From positions 4,159,001-4,223,000 of the forward strand of contig OX419756.1 of the NCBI GenBank assembly GCA_948567375.1: a DNA stretch of 64,000 bases. The letters are read 5' to 3'. A model generated the notes under the pieces. It worked only from the letters and a program-made list of their open reading frames with translations, was not told the DNA's origin and ran no database searches. This document shows positions 1 through 10,684 of this stretch, one piece after another (positions within the stretch are counted from its first letter, which is position 1; each line of letters opens with the position of its first letter). A program made the translations under genes and the position numbers. This DNA comes from Lunularia cruciata (taxonomy: Eukaryota > Streptophyta > Marchantiopsida > Lunulariales > Lunulariaceae).

Positions 1-970
1 TCAAGAACGGTCAAGCCATGTTAGAAGAAGAGCCGTCTCAAACCTAGTACCTGTGATTGAAGTACTTGGAGAGGCACCTATGCCTACGAAGCCTATCAAC
101 AATGAAGCCACATTGCTACTTTGGATGAAGAAGGCTTGCAACATCAAGCCTTACAAGGAGCAGCGTATGATGGGAGTAGTGGAAAATTGGATCTTGAGAA
201 TGAATCGATATTTCCGATTTTTTTCAATAGAGATCACGGAGCATGCTATAGGTGTGTTTGCATGTGGGTACTTGACCGATAAATCTCTCACATGGTATGA
301 TGCTTGGGAATGATCCATGTTGGCAGAGAGAAGGGAGGTCACATGGACAACAATGCAAGAAGGATTGCTAAAGAATTTCCAATTGGTGGATTCTATGCAG
401 ATGGCTCAAACCAACTGTGGAAATTGAGACAGAAGAATAGCGTATAAGAGTATGTGGAGGCATTTTGGGATCTACAAGTCACAATAACCAACATGAGTCC
501 AGCAGAGGCTCTCAACAATTTCAAACAAGGGTTAAAGGAGCAGATTTGCCAAGAAGTCATGGTGCAAAATCCTCGTACGGTATTTGAAGTCATTGCTTGT
601 GTGTAGAGAATAGCAGGAGCATTGGGTAGAAGTGATGGAGTAGTTCTACCTCAATGGGTAGAAGAACAAAGAGATGGAGTCCCACGAGGAGAAGGAACTC
701 AAGGAGAACAATTTTTTTGTTACAATTGTGGCCGTATTGGGCACATATCTACCAATTGTTGCACTTTTTTCCCTAGAGGCTCTTGGCCTTCGTACATGTG
801 ATCTTTGAACAACATGGAGAGGCGCATTGAAGAGGAAGAGGTGGAAATCACTTTGGAAAACAAAGATTGCTAGTAAATGTACCTCGTGGCCTTACTGGCT
901 CAATAAGGAAGAAGAGAAGCAAGGGAAGGAAGAAGACCACACACTAATGCACAAAGATCTCGAAAGGCAA
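1..970 (+). pseudogene. gag: gag of the chromovirus (capsid and nucleocapsid)
   Basis: Frames read as a retrotransposon Gag: a motif like LTWYDAW near 290-312 matches the usual Gag core, followed by a helical stretch. A CCHC zinc knuckle of form CX2CX4HX4C is intact at 718-759 (Cys codons at 718, 727 and 757, His at 742). Family knowledge: this knuckle packages the element RNA. In-frame stops, for example at 313 and 604, break the protein. The start lies upstream of the window or has been lost. Confidence 0.8.
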
Positions 971-975
971 CCTCA

Positions 976-1300
976 CAATTGATTGTTGTGAATGGAGTCC
1001 TAGAAGGCAATCAAGCAAGAGTATTAATAGATCTGAGAGCATAGACAATTTCTTATCTTGCTCTATTGCAATAAGATTGGGAATGGATCTAGAGAGATAG
1101 GAATGAAGAAGTAGAGTTGCTTAACGGGCAAACGGAGAGGATTGAATCATTACCTAGATAGGTAACACTCTCTGTAGGAGAATATCATGAAGCAATTGAG
1201 TGGCAAGTGATACAATTAGCTCATTATGATGCAATCTTAGGCATTCCATGGATGGAGCATTACAACCCTATGGTAGATTGGAGGAAGAAAGTAGTGAGAA
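976..1300 (+). pseudogene. Aspartic protease of the chromovirus
   Basis: The segment has the retroviral-type protease layout: a beta strand followed by a decayed active-site loop near 1024-1045, where the usual D-T/S-G triad reads as IDLRA. A later ILGIPWMEHYNP block (about 1230-1268) matches the conserved end of gypsy proteases. The protease would release Gag and Pol products. The catalytic triad is lost and several stops are present, so it is inactive. Confidence 0.65.
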
Positions 1301-1449
1301 CCCACTAATGGTCAATCATTAGGATTAAAGAAAAATCACCTAGGCAAGATCTGCCTCTATATGTCATAGGGACGGCAACTGTCTGTAAGACCAATAAATG
1401 TTTCATGGGTCTAATAAGAGAAGTCCAGAGTGCATGACTCGATGGACAA

Positions 1450-2440
1450 GTTCCTGAGAAATTGAAGGCTGTGGTACATGAATTTCAAGATGTCTTTCTC
1501 AATGATTGACTCTCAAGATTACCACCAAAAAGGAGAGTAGATCATAAAACTGAGACACTCTTGGGGAAGACACCTCCTTGTAAGGCCCCATATTGCCTAT
1601 CACCTCATGAGTTGGAGGAGTGTAAGACTCAAATTGAGGAGATGCTACAGAAGGGGTTCATCCAACCTAGCATATCACCATATGGGGCTCCTGTCTTGTT
1701 TGTGAAGAAGAAGGATGGTACAATGCGCATGTACATTGACTATCGAGGTCTCAATTAGCAAACAATGAAGTACAAATACCCCTTACCTCACATGGATGAC
1801 TTGTTTGATCAACTCCATGGAGCAAGATACTTCACCAAATTGGACTTGCGGAGTGGTTACAATCAAATCCAAATTGCAGAAGAGGATGTGTACAAAACTG
1901 CCTTTCAAACTAGGTATGGCCACTTTGAGTATCTTGTGATGCCTTGTGATGCCTTTATCTCACCAATGCACTTGCCACTTTCATGAGTCTAATGAATGAC
2001 ATATATTGTCCATACTTGGATAAGTTTGTTATTGTCTTCTTGGAAAATATCTTAGTATACAGTAGTAGCACAATGACAGAATACAAACAACATCTACGAG
2101 AGGTCCTCCAAATTCTAAGATAGAATCAATTGTATGCCAAAATCTCAAAGTGCGAGTTTGGCAAGTCTGAAGTAGACTACTTGGGGCATAGAGTAAGTGC
2201 AAAGGGCATTCAAGTATTGATAGATAAAATAGAAGTCATTCAAAAATGGTATGCCCCAGAAGATCAGACTCAACTCAAGAGCTTCTTGGGGTTGACAGGA
2301 TTATGTCATAGACTTGTCAAGGACTTCTCCAAGGTTGCACAACGTTTAATGGCACTACTTGGCAAGAGGATGAAGTGGACATGGGGAACCGCACAAGAGT
2401 TGGCCTTCCAAGAATTAAAGCCGCCTTGCTACATGCACTA
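1450..2440 (+). pseudogene. pol: Reverse transcriptase domain of the chromovirus
   Basis: Recognisable blocks in order: a [21 protein letters not shown] fingers motif (1651-1715), YRGLN at 1741, a [11 protein letters not shown] palm motif (1838-1870), and a GHRVSAKGI thumb-proximal block (2187-2211). The catalytic YXDD box at about 2034-2060 reads F-L-E-N, so both aspartates (2043-2048) are lost. A frameshift lies near 1943 and a stop at 1756. The domain would copy RNA to DNA but is dead here. Confidence 0.88.
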
Positions 2441-2920
2441 GTCTTGAAGTGGTATGACACAAAATGACCAATCAAGTTGGCTATAGATGCATCAGACATA
2501 GCAATAAGAGCAGTCCTACAACAAGAGTGGCATGACGGATGGCATCCAATTGCATATTTCTCTTGAAGGTTGTTATCAACAGAGCATAACTACCATACCA
2601 CAAAACAAGAAGAGCTGGCCATTGTTATGGCAACCAAGCATTGGAAGCACTATTTGCGCAAGAAGGCATTTGTAGTAAAGATAGACCATAAACCTCTAGT
2701 CTACCTCGAGATGCAGAAGGATCTATCTTGTTGCCAGATTCAGTGGGCAGAGTGGCAACAATGCTTCAACATGTCAATCACCTATGTGGAAGGTAAGAAG
2801 CAACTTGTAGATGCATTCACCCGCATGCCAATGGCAAACAACTTGGTGGCAGAGGTTAAGATTAACCTTGAATTCTGGCCAGAAATTCTGGTTGTCACAA
2901 AAACTGTCATTAGATTGTAG
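2441..2920 (+). pseudogene. pol: RNase H domain of the chromovirus
   Basis: After a frame change near 2420 the sequence shows an AIDASDIAI block (about 2482-2508), an EELAIV block near 2610, and DHKPLVYLE at 2683-2709, all typical of gypsy RNase H. The first carboxylate region and the EELA glutamate are still visible. The domain would degrade the RNA strand of the hybrid. It is separated from RT by stops, for example at 2467 and 2563. Confidence 0.8.
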
Positions 2921-2929
2921 AAGCGTAAT

Positions 2930-3760
2930 CATCCAAAGGCGTCACCAGCACCCAAGGACTCACCTTTTGTGATGGTAGATTATGGATCCCAAATGTCCCT
3001 AAATTGCGCACCACCATTCTAGCGGAATGTCATGATTTGGCCATTGCAGGTCATGTCAGAGTGGACAAGACCTTGGATGCAGTCCAGCCCTAACTATTGG
3101 CCCAAGATGAGCAATGACGTGATAAACTACTTGTGCAGCTGCCTACTTTGTCAACAAAACAAAGCTTCTAATCAAGCTCCTATAGGGCTCCTTCAACCTC
3201 TCCTCATGCCTACCCAACATTGGGAACAAGTGAGTATGGATCTCATTTGTGAATTACCCAAGACCACCTCAAGGTTTGACTCTATCGTGGTCTTTGTGGA
3301 CCGGCTCATCAAAATGATTCATGTACGCCCTACCACCAAAGATGCGATAGCTCCACAACTAGCTCAATTATACTTAGATGCAGTCTTCTCTCACCATGGT
3401 TTGTCTAGAGTACTTATCATCGATAGAGGCACTTAATTCACCAGTTTGTTTTGGTGAACACTCTTTGGTTTCTTCAAAACCAAGTTGGCCATGTCCACAG
3501 CTTACCACCCATAAATAAATGGCCAAACAGAGCAGGCTAATCGCATGATTGAGGACATGTTATGCTGCTTCACCTTAGAAGAGCAAGAGAGGTGAGATAC
3601 CCTACTCCCGTTGGTGGAATTCACTTACAACAATTCAGTGAATGCATCCATCCAGGTCACTCTATTCTTCCTCATGTATGGTGAGCATCCCTTCACACCT
3701 TCTAACTTGATGAAGATCCATCCAGTGGCTACCAAGGTCGATGCAGTCAACACATTTGTT
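2930..3760 (+). pseudogene. pol: Integrase of the chromovirus
   Basis: The N-terminal zinc-binding region survives as a CX2C pair in the CSCLLCQQNKA stretch (about 3136-3165). The catalytic core shows the first Asp in SMDLICELP (about 3232), the second in IIDRGT (3415-3432) and the Glu in QTEQANRM (about 3526). Stops occur right after the second Asp (3434) and in YHP-stop-INGQT (3511). Chromoviral integrase inserts cDNA into chromatin; this copy cannot be translated through. Confidence 0.85.
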
Positions 3761-4300
3761 TTTAAAATCCAACACGGTGTGGAGAGCACCAAGCACATAT
3801 TAAAAATTGCACAAAATAGACAGAACAAGTATTTTGATGCACACCGTAGGCACATGAAGTTCAATGTTGGGGATCAAGTGTGGCTATCGACAACCAACCT
3901 CACATTAGTTGGACCTTGTAAGCTCAGACCTCATTTTATTAGGCTTTTCTTGATTCTTTGTCGCGTCGGTGCTGTGGCCTATCACCTTGAGCTACCACCA
4001 CACATGAAGATACATCTAGTGTTCCTTGTTTCCCTATTATGCAGATATGCTTCCCAATCAAGCCAGGATCATTCCACACAAGACATTCGACCTTGTCCGA
4101 CACTCATTGATTGCACAGAGGAATATGAAGTGGAGCGTATTCTCCAAAATGCATGCGTGGTACTTGCCATCCGCAGGTGGACTATCTAGTATAGTGGAAA
4201 GGTTACCCCTCTATGAAGTAACGTGGAGCCCGCTGCCAATTTTACACATGCACCGGTATTGGTGCAAGCATTTGAGCAACAATTGCACAACGAGAACGTT
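3760..4300 (+). pseudogene. pol: Integrase C-terminal region and chromodomain
   Basis: The GPY/F-like linker of integrase (LVGPCKLRPHF, about 3907-3940) leads into a decayed chromodomain. The chromodomain starts with EEYEVERIL (4118-4144). A WKGYP block at about 4194 and a VTWSPLP block near 4220 are in different frames. Chromodomains of chromoviruses bind modified histones and steer integration into heterochromatin, which fits the repeat-dense setting. The frame breaks make this copy inactive. Confidence 0.8.
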
Positions 4301-4307
4301 GCGTCTT

Positions 4308-4403
4308 AAAGGGAGGGAGGTTTGTAATACCAAGAGCTAGCCATATGATCTAGATGTGAAATTTGGTTTAGTAACATCTAGAATGATGTCATACATGGTG
4401 GTC
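4308..4403 (+). repeat. Polypurine tract and interrupted 3' LTR start
   Basis: A purine run at 4308-4320 is followed by TT and then the LTR start TGTAATACC at 4323. The next 80 bases match the solo LTR starting at 54905 with few differences. At 4403 the match stops because the family X LTR (opposite orientation) begins. The rest of this LTR is not found on the far side of X1. Confidence 0.8.
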
Positions 4404-5100
4404 TATGAGCCGGCCTGTCTCTCACTCAGGATGAACCTCTGATGGCTATTATGGTAGCGCACCATGGACTAAGAAGGCAAGGAACCCCAACTCCATCATA
4501 CTCCTCCAAGGCTAACACTCCAAGACTCAAGACATTGCTCACTAGACTAGAGAACTCAATGAGAGAGAGATAGTTGCAAATGAAAGGATGATGAGTACCT
4601 CCTCACCCCTTGTTTATATAGTGGTGAAATAGTTACGTACCAAAGTTGCTAATTACCGTAGTAACTCAAGTTACTAGACTAAAAGTCAAGTAAAGTCAAA
4701 AAGCAGAAAGGAATATCCATTCACATGGGCATATTCCCCTAAGCATGTGATCTTATCTTGACCTAACCACTAAGTCAAGGATTCCTTCACATGGGCTATC
4801 CTTGGACTAAAGAAGAATCCAAAACAAAAAGGCTTGCGGGCCCAAGAGTTCTCAACTCTTTCCTCAAAGCCAAACACCTAGGAATAATACCAAGTCAACA
4901 CACTAAAATCCAAAATAGTGGTGCTCATCTTTTCTACTTCCTCTAAAGTAAGGTCCTCTCTATCTTAGCTATGACTAACTTTAGCTAACCATGACTAATA
5001 TAGAACCATCCTTTATCTTTATATAAATAATATCTCTTAAGTACTTGTAATATCAAGCTAAATATCACAATACCACACACATGCACAAATGGGTGTTACA
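4404..5100 (-). repeat. 3' LTR of X1
   Basis: The 697-bp LTR reads TGTAACACC...GGCTCACA on the - strand, with the final CA mutated (TATGAG on the + strand). The + strand run TTTATATA near 4613-4620 is the reverse complement of a TATA box for - strand transcription. It pairs with 11545-12235 and is followed internally by the PPT. Confidence 0.92.
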
Positions 5101-5111
5101 TTTACCCCCGG
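5101..5111 (-). other. Polypurine tract of X1
   Basis: Immediately inside the 3' LTR the - strand reads GGGGGTAAA just before TGTAACACC. The G-rich run next to the LTR is the expected plus-strand primer. The same arrangement is seen at X2 (38188) and X3 (41108). Confidence 0.6.
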
Positions 5112-5148
5112 ACTAAGTTTTCACTTTGTCCTCAAAGTGAAGGTCTCT

Positions 5149-6765
5149 CTACCTTCTATGGTACATCTTCAACTTATCATGGTTAATCCTATCAAAGTGT
5201 CTTCCTCCCAACTCCTTGAGATCATAGGTGTAATTGCCCCACACCTTCTCCACTATGAAAGGTCCAAAGTACTTAGGCAAAAACTTCTTTTGCAGTCTCT
5301 TGAATCAAATGGAATCAAACAACATTACCCAATCACCTTCCTTGAAAGACTCCACCTTCTTCTTGCCTTGCCTCTTGTCATAGCTCTCCTTTTGTTTCCT
5401 TTGGGCTTGCTCCACTTGAACCATAGCAACTGCTCTTGCCTCTTCCAACTCCATGAGTTGATCCTTCCTTGACTTCTCTGCATCACCTCCTTGTGCTTTC
5501 TTCAATCTCCTATGAATGCTTTGGCAGGTAGGAAGATCAAAGTGAATAGGTAAGGTAGACTCAATACCATACACCAATTGAAATGGAGAATATCCGGTGG
5601 AAGTCTTCATGGTTGTCCTATACTCCCATAAAACTGCATGAATCCTCTTGTCCCAATGATGTTTAGCCCCCTCCATTTCTGCATCTTTGGCCAACATCAT
5701 GCACAAGATCTGATTGGTTCTCTCTGCCAAGCCATTGGAATTTGGCTTATAGGATGTAGTTACTCTATGTGTGATAGAGAAATGTCGTAGCATGGCTGTA
5801 GTAATGCTTCCTGTAAACTCTCCTCCTCTATCAGAAACCAACTCCAAAGGGTATCCAAACCTAGTGATAATACGTTCATAAAGAAATCTACCCACTTCAT
5901 CTTCATTCTTGTCCCTCAATGGTCTAGCCTCAACCCACTTGGTAAGGTAATCAGTAACTACCACAATGTACCAATTGTTCCTTGGGGTTCTATTGAGAGG
6001 ACCTACAAAATCAATTCCCCATTTCTCAAAAGGTCCTAGCAATGGAATTGATCTAAGTGGTGGAGTGGATGTAGACTTTCTAGCAAAAGCTTGACAAACA
6101 TGACAAGTTTTGCAATAATCAAGACAATCCTTGAAAATCCCTCTCCAATGGTAACCTGCATCTAGAATCTTGAAAGCAGTCACCTTTCCTGCAAAGTGTC
6201 CTCCACATACTAAACCTTCATGAAACTCCTTTATGAGTAGGATAGACTCATCCTTACCCACTGCTCTTCGAAGTAGACCATTTGCTCCTTGGTGAAAAAG
6301 AATATCCTCCACCATTGTGTAAGGTCTAGATCTTGCTGCAAGGGCCTTCCTCTCCCTAGCATGCATTCCTTCTGGATAGTTACCTCTTGTCACAAAATCC
6401 ACAATCTCCTTGTACTCCATTGGAACCTCTTGAGTGACTGAGATTATCATGAGCTCCTCATCCGGGAAGGAATCATCCACTGGCTTATCTCCATCATGAT
6501 CATAGGCTCTAGATAATAAATCAGCATTTGCATGTTTCTTTCCTGGACTATCTTCAATGGTGTAGTCATACTCAGACAAGAGTAGCATCCACCTTGCTAG
6601 TCTCCCTTCAACATTAGGCTTGTTGAAGATGTACTTCAAAGCCTTGTGATCCGTGACAATGGTAGCTTTCCCTCCAATCAAGTAGTGTCTAAACTTCTTG
6701 AGACCAAAGATCACCGCCAACCCTTCTCTCTCCGTGATAGAGTAGTTCTTCTCTGCTGAAACCAT
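5149..6765 (-). pseudogene. pol: X1 pol: RNase H and integrase
   Basis: Reading down from 6765: RNase H (SITEREGLAVIFGL and VTDHKALKY blocks), then the integrase zinc finger with HX-H in HEGLVCGGH and CKTCHVC, then the catalytic core with Asp in GIDFVGP, Asp in SDRGGEF and Glu in AERTN. The core triad looks intact. A TGA at 5305-5307 interrupts the last part, where X3 has a CGA arginine codon, so this is a C-to-T change. The natural stop is TAG at 5149-5151 after KLKMYHRR. No chromodomain follows. Confidence 0.92.
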
Positions 6766-7955
6766 CTGCCTACTAGCATAAGCTATTGGATGATCATGCC
6801 CATCTTGGTCTAATTGACTAAGAGTGCATCCTATAGCTACATTAGAAGCATTTGTGTGAGGATGAAAAGTTTACTCCAATCAGGTTTAGCAAGAATTGGA
6901 GCTACAACAAGGGATTGCTTGAGCTCCTCAAAAGCTTTGAGAGCCTCCTTGTCTTCCAAAATCACCATGTAATCTACACCCTTCTTTATGTAGATGGTCA
7001 ATGCATAAGCCTTGTTGGAAAATGAGAAGATGAACCTCCTATAGTACCCAACCATCCCCAAGAATTGGTGTAACTTTGTCAAGCTTAAAGGGAATGGAAG
7101 GTCTGAGATTTTCCTCACCTTCTCAGGATCAACTGCTATTCCATCCTTGGAGATGATGTGCCCCAAAAGTAGACCTTCTTCACATCCAAAAATGCACTTC
7201 TTTGGGTTGAGTGATGCATTTGTCTCATCCAAGCGTTGCAAGACTTTGATTAGGTGCTCAAAGTGCTCCTCCTTGCTCCAATAAACACAAAAGTAATCAA
7301 TAAAGTCTCTCACAAATTTCCCAATGAAAGGTTCAAACACCTTGTTCATGAACTGTTGGAATGTGGCGGGAGCATTGCAAAGCCCAAAAGGCATGACCTT
7401 GAAAGCGTAAGTTCCCCAAGGTGTGGTGAACGTGGTGAGTTGTTGATGCTCTGGTGCAATCTTGATTTGGTTGTATCCACTATAACCATCTCCAAAACTG
7501 TACCTCTCATGACTTGCAACCTCCTCCAAGATCTCATCAATGAATGGCAATGGGTAGTAGTCCTTCTTGGTAACAGCATTGAGCTTCTTGTAATCCACAC
7601 ATACCCGAAGCTTGCCATTCTTTTTCTTCACAATGACAATTGGAGACACCTATTCTGAATTCTCCACCTCAAAGATAAATCCAGCCTCCTTGAGCTTATC
7701 AATCTCCTCCTTCACAACCAAAGATATTGGTGGGCTAATGCGATGTTGCTTTTGGCGGATTGGTCTTGCATGTGACTCCACCTCTATCTTGTGCTCCTCC
7801 AAGGTTACTTCCTTCAAATCCTTGTAACTAAAAGCAAACACATGGATGAACTTGCGGAAAATCTCCTCAAATCTCACCTTCTCCTCCTTGGTAACATTTG
7901 GGCCATACTTGAGGGTAGCTAACCTTCTCTCTACCTCCTCAAGTGTCAATGGTGA
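6766..7955 (-). pseudogene. pol: X1 pol: reverse transcriptase
   Basis: RT blocks in order: VVKEEIDKL, PIVIVKKKNGKLRVCVDYKKLN, GDGYSGYNQI, PFGLCNAPATFQQ, then the catalytic box. That box reads F-I-D-Y (7293-7298 covers D and Y), where X3 has F-I-D-D, so the second catalytic Asp is lost. A TAG at 7650-7652 replaces a Trp codon kept in X2 and X3. A short frameshift near 6770-6860 separates this part from RNase H, in the stretch QMLLM where X3 reads ASYVAIGCTLSQ. Confidence 0.92.
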
Positions 7956-9977
7956 TTAATCTGGGTCTTTCAAAACCTGTGGCTTAGGTGCAAAATCCAT
8001 AGCACACAAAGGATACACATCTGAATCAGATTCAGACTCATCCTCCTCCGTGGAAGTCTCCTCTTCCATGCTTGTGTCCACACCTGAAGCTCCTTCTTCA
8101 GAATCTGATTCCCAATAATCAGAAGATGGTGTATCTGAATGTGAAGTGTTGGTGGTGTTAGTCACAGGAACTGTGACTCTATGGTTTGATGGCCCAATCC
8201 TCAAGTACCCTTTGTGCCATCGATCAGTTGTGCGTGTTGCTCTCAACCATGGCCTCCAAAGAGGTAAGTCATAGCTTGAATCCTTCAAGACTTGGAAAGT
8301 CATGAGACTTTGAACTCCCATAACTGAAACTACCACCTTATCCATCACCCCTATTGGTCGAACTTGTTGCTTGTTTGCCATGCTCACCACAAATGTTGAA
8401 GGTCTTGAGGGTATCATACCTAACTTCTTCATCAACCTTTCTGACATGGCATTCACTGCTGATCTTCCATCAACCAATGCATCCTTGATGTTGTGACCAT
8501 TCACTCTCACATCAATCTTGGAGGCATATTCACAAGCCTCCCGTAGTGCTGGCTTGGCATCCACCACCCCCATTGATATTGGAGCTTTTGCCTTCTTCTT
8601 CCTCTTGCTCCTTGTAGAACTCAAACCACCTCTAAGCTCCTTTCTCAAGGTAGGGTTGAAAGCAATTAATTGGCCCACTGTGATGTTAGCCTTGTGACTA
8701 CCAACATCCTCCAACACATTGTAGTTCCATTGTTGCTTTGAGATCAAGAAGTCCTCCATCCCCAATTTCTTCCTTGGAGTCTTTGTTGTTGATGGTGTTG
8801 AGGTGCGAGTGCTCCTAGTAGACATAGGAGTATCCTTGCTTGAAGTAAATCCTTGAGAAGAGTGAACATCCTCTGCAAAACGAGCTCTCTTCTTCTCTTG
8901 TGCCAAAAGCTCCAAATTAAGACCCTTGGAGTTTGAGCACTCTCCCCTCTCATACTTGCTCTCCACCACATCTATGGATGCTATCCCCTTACCTTTGTTG
9001 GGATTAGGAGCCACTTGGGTTTCACTACCTCCCTCTTTCCCTCTATTGGCTCCCTCATAACCCCTTCCTCCATGGTAAGTGGAATTTGGGCAATTCCTTT
9101 GGATATGGCCTCTTCCTCCACAACCAAAACAATTTCTATCATTGAAATTTTTGGCTGGTTGGCCTCCTCTATATGGATAGTTTCCATAACTCCTAGGCCC
9201 TCTCCCTACATTCTGATCCACCTCTCTCTTCTCCCATAGTTGCACCACATTGATCTTGAGATCCGCAAGTTGTTCTGTGATGGTTTGGAGTGGATCTTTT
9301 GGTGGAGGTGCAAGAACTGGAGCAACTACTACTTGTGGTGCAACCCTTGTCACCAAAAAAGTATCAGAAGTTTCACCATACTTGTAGCCTTGAGGAGGAT
9401 GCACAACCTCCTTCACCACCAAATCACTCTCATCCCCTTCCAAACTCTCCTCCATACGAATTGCGATCTCGATAGCTTCAACCTTGCAAGAAGGTTTCTC
9501 ATATCTCACCTTGCTTCTAATTTGTGGTCTCAATCCTCCCACAAAATTCTTGGTGAGCATGGCCCCTATTCCAATCATTGTAGTCTCCACATCATCCCCA
9601 CCCTTCCTCAACACTATGCGAAATCTAGACTCCAACTTTTCCACTCTTTCCACATAGACCCTCACTTTCTCTCCATCTCCTTGCTTGAGAAATGTAACCT
9701 CACTCATCAATCTCTCATAACTCTCATCAGGAAGAAAGTTCTCAATGAGTGCTGAAGTCAAAGTCTCCCAAGACTCCTCTTCCCCCTCTCTCCTCTCTCT
9801 CTTTCGGTATTCTGACTCATACCATGTAAGTGCTGCATCCTCAAAGAAATCTGGTAATAATGAGACCCACTCATTCTTCCTCCTCTCATTGTTTCCTATG
9901 CAAGCTCTCTTGAAGTCTCTCACAAAGGCCTCCACATCTTCTCCATCCTTGCCAAAGAAAACCGGAAGTTTCCCCAT
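7956..9977 (-). CDS. gag: X1 gag and protease, open for 673 codons
   Basis: Starts at ATG 9975-9977 with MGKLPVFFGKDGEDVEAF, a typical gypsy Gag start. The Gag core has LTWYESEY. A CCHC zinc knuckle (Cys, Cys, His, Cys) lies at 9090-9131. A Ser/Thr-rich linker follows, then the protease with a VDGRSAVN active-site loop (usual VDGGS, as in X3), and an acidic tail. It ends at TAA 7956-7958, where X2 and X3 have AAA lysine and continue into RT. Originally gag-pro-pol was one frame of about 1,600 codons with no programmed frameshift evident. Confidence 0.9.
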   Translation of the reverse strand: MGKLPVFFGKDGEDVEAFVRDFKRACIGNNERRKNEWVSLLPDFFEDAALTWYESEYRKRERREGEEESWETLTSALIENFLPDESYERLMSEVTFLKQGDGEKVRVYVERVEKLESRFRIVLRKGGDDVETTMIGIGAMLTKNFVGGLRPQIRSKVRYEKPSCKVEAIEIAIRMEESLEGDESDLVVKEVVHPPQGYKYGETSDTFLVTRVAPQVVVAPVLAPPPKDPLQTITEQLADLKINVVQLWEKREVDQNVGRGPRSYGNYPYRGGQPAKNFNDRNCFGCGGRGHIQRNCPNSTYHGGRGYEGANRGKEGGSETQVAPNPNKGKGIASIDVVESKYERGECSNSKGLNLELLAQEKKRARFAEDVHSSQGFTSSKDTPMSTRSTRTSTPSTTKTPRKKLGMEDFLISKQQWNYNVLEDVGSHKANITVGQLIAFNPTLRKELRGGLSSTRSKRKKKAKAPISMGVVDAKPALREACEYASKIDVRVNGHNIKDALVDGRSAVNAMSERLMKKLGMIPSRPSTFVVSMANKQQVRPIGVMDKVVVSVMGVQSLMTFQVLKDSSYDLPLWRPWLRATRTTDRWHKGYLRIGPSNHRVTVPVTNTTNTSHSDTPSSDYWESDSEEGASGVDTSMEEETSTEEDESESDSDVYPLCAMDFAPKPQVLKDPD

Positions 9978-10210
9978 CTTAACCCCTCACTATCTTTCTT
10001 TTCTCTCAATTTTTTTTTCTCTTTTTTTTCTCTCACTCTATTACTAATAGAGTATATACATGACTAACACCATCTGAGAATAATCCACTCTAGGGAACAC
10101 AAAAGGTTCAGGTTGCTCCAAGATTTCTATAGCAACATCAAATCCTAGAGTGCATATTAATCTAACCCTCGTGGATAGTTTATCCATAAGTTGAAAGATT
10201 ATCTCCATCA
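9978..10210 (-). other. X1 spacer between the pre-gag ORF and gag
   Basis: The stretch holds a pyrimidine-rich run on the + strand (purine-rich on the coding strand) just upstream of the gag ATG. The equivalent region of X3 (45975-46195) is also non-coding. I see no coding signal or strong structure. Confidence 0.5.
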
Positions 10211-10684
10211 CTAATCTTGAGAACTAGCTGATGAAGGTGGTAGTATTTCTGTAGTTGTACTAAGACTCTCTCCAAGATCCTTCACCAAAGTTTCCAAAAG
10301 TGCTTTTACTCCACTACACTCATGTCCTTTTGGAAGTCCTTCAACTCCACAAACCTCACACAACTCCTTGGTCTTAGATCTTCTCCCTCCCAATCTTGGT
10401 GAAGAAGGTCCAACATGCAAACCCAAGTCAAGTAAGCCTCTCCTTTCCCTCAATCTCTTGCTCTCAAAGGTCAATGGACATGAACTTGCCTTATGTCCCT
10501 TCTCTCCACATAGAAAGCACTTAGACTCACTCTTTCCTCCAAGTGGTGTAGGTTTTTGGATCCTCTCAATACTCTCTTCAAATTCTATTGTAAACTCTCT
10601 TTTCCTCAAATCAACCCCTACAATCACCTCAAACCCTTGGGGAACCTTGCATGATCTCAATTTCCACTCTTGATGACCCTCCAT
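10211..10684 (-). CDS. X1 pre-gag ORF with zinc knuckle, 157 aa
   Basis: This small ORF lies between the 5' LTR and gag on the coding strand. It begins MEGHQEWKLR and ends SSASSQD. It carries a CCHC knuckle (CFLCGEKGHKASSC, 10478-10519) and a second Cys/His cluster of form CX2CX8HXC (10316-10360). The tail is Ser/Thr-rich. X3 keeps the same ORF at 46196-46668, broken by one 1-bp deletion and one stop, so it was once a real coding unit of the family. Function unknown; nucleic-acid binding is inferred from the knuckle. An extra ORF before gag is known in Ogre/Tat elements. Confidence 0.75.
   Translation of the reverse strand: MEGHQEWKLRSCKVPQGFEVIVGVDLRKREFTIEFEESIERIQKPTPLGGKSESKCFLCGEKGHKASSCPLTFESKRLRERRGLLDLGLHVGPSSPRLGGRRSKTKELCEVCGVEGLPKGHECSGVKALLETLVKDLGESLSTTTEILPPSSASSQD

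Larger units (their letters stand above)
1..4403 (+). mobile_element. Ty3/gypsy chromovirus remnant, 5' end outside the window
   Basis: Domains run in the order gag, zinc knuckle, protease, reverse transcriptase, RNase H, integrase, chromodomain, polypurine tract and start of the 3' LTR. IN after RT and the terminal chromodomain place it among chromoviruses. Stops and frame changes break every domain, so it is non-functional. The 3' LTR begins at 4323 and is interrupted at 4403 by element X1 on the opposite strand. The same LTR start occurs again at 54905, which identifies the family's solo LTR elsewhere in the window. Confidence 0.9.

Noticed and set aside
1..4403. Endogenous pararetrovirus
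   Set aside because: Integrase, chromodomain and LTR are present and no movement or coat protein domain is seen.
5089..5472. 127-codon + frame repeated at 38176 and 41144
   Set aside because: Repeated only because it is antisense to the conserved pol end of the three X copies.
9240..9755. 171-codon + strand frame opposite X1 gag
   Set aside because: It is the antisense shadow of a strongly recognisable gag; the X3 counterpart (45238-45630) is open only because the same codon pattern is shared.
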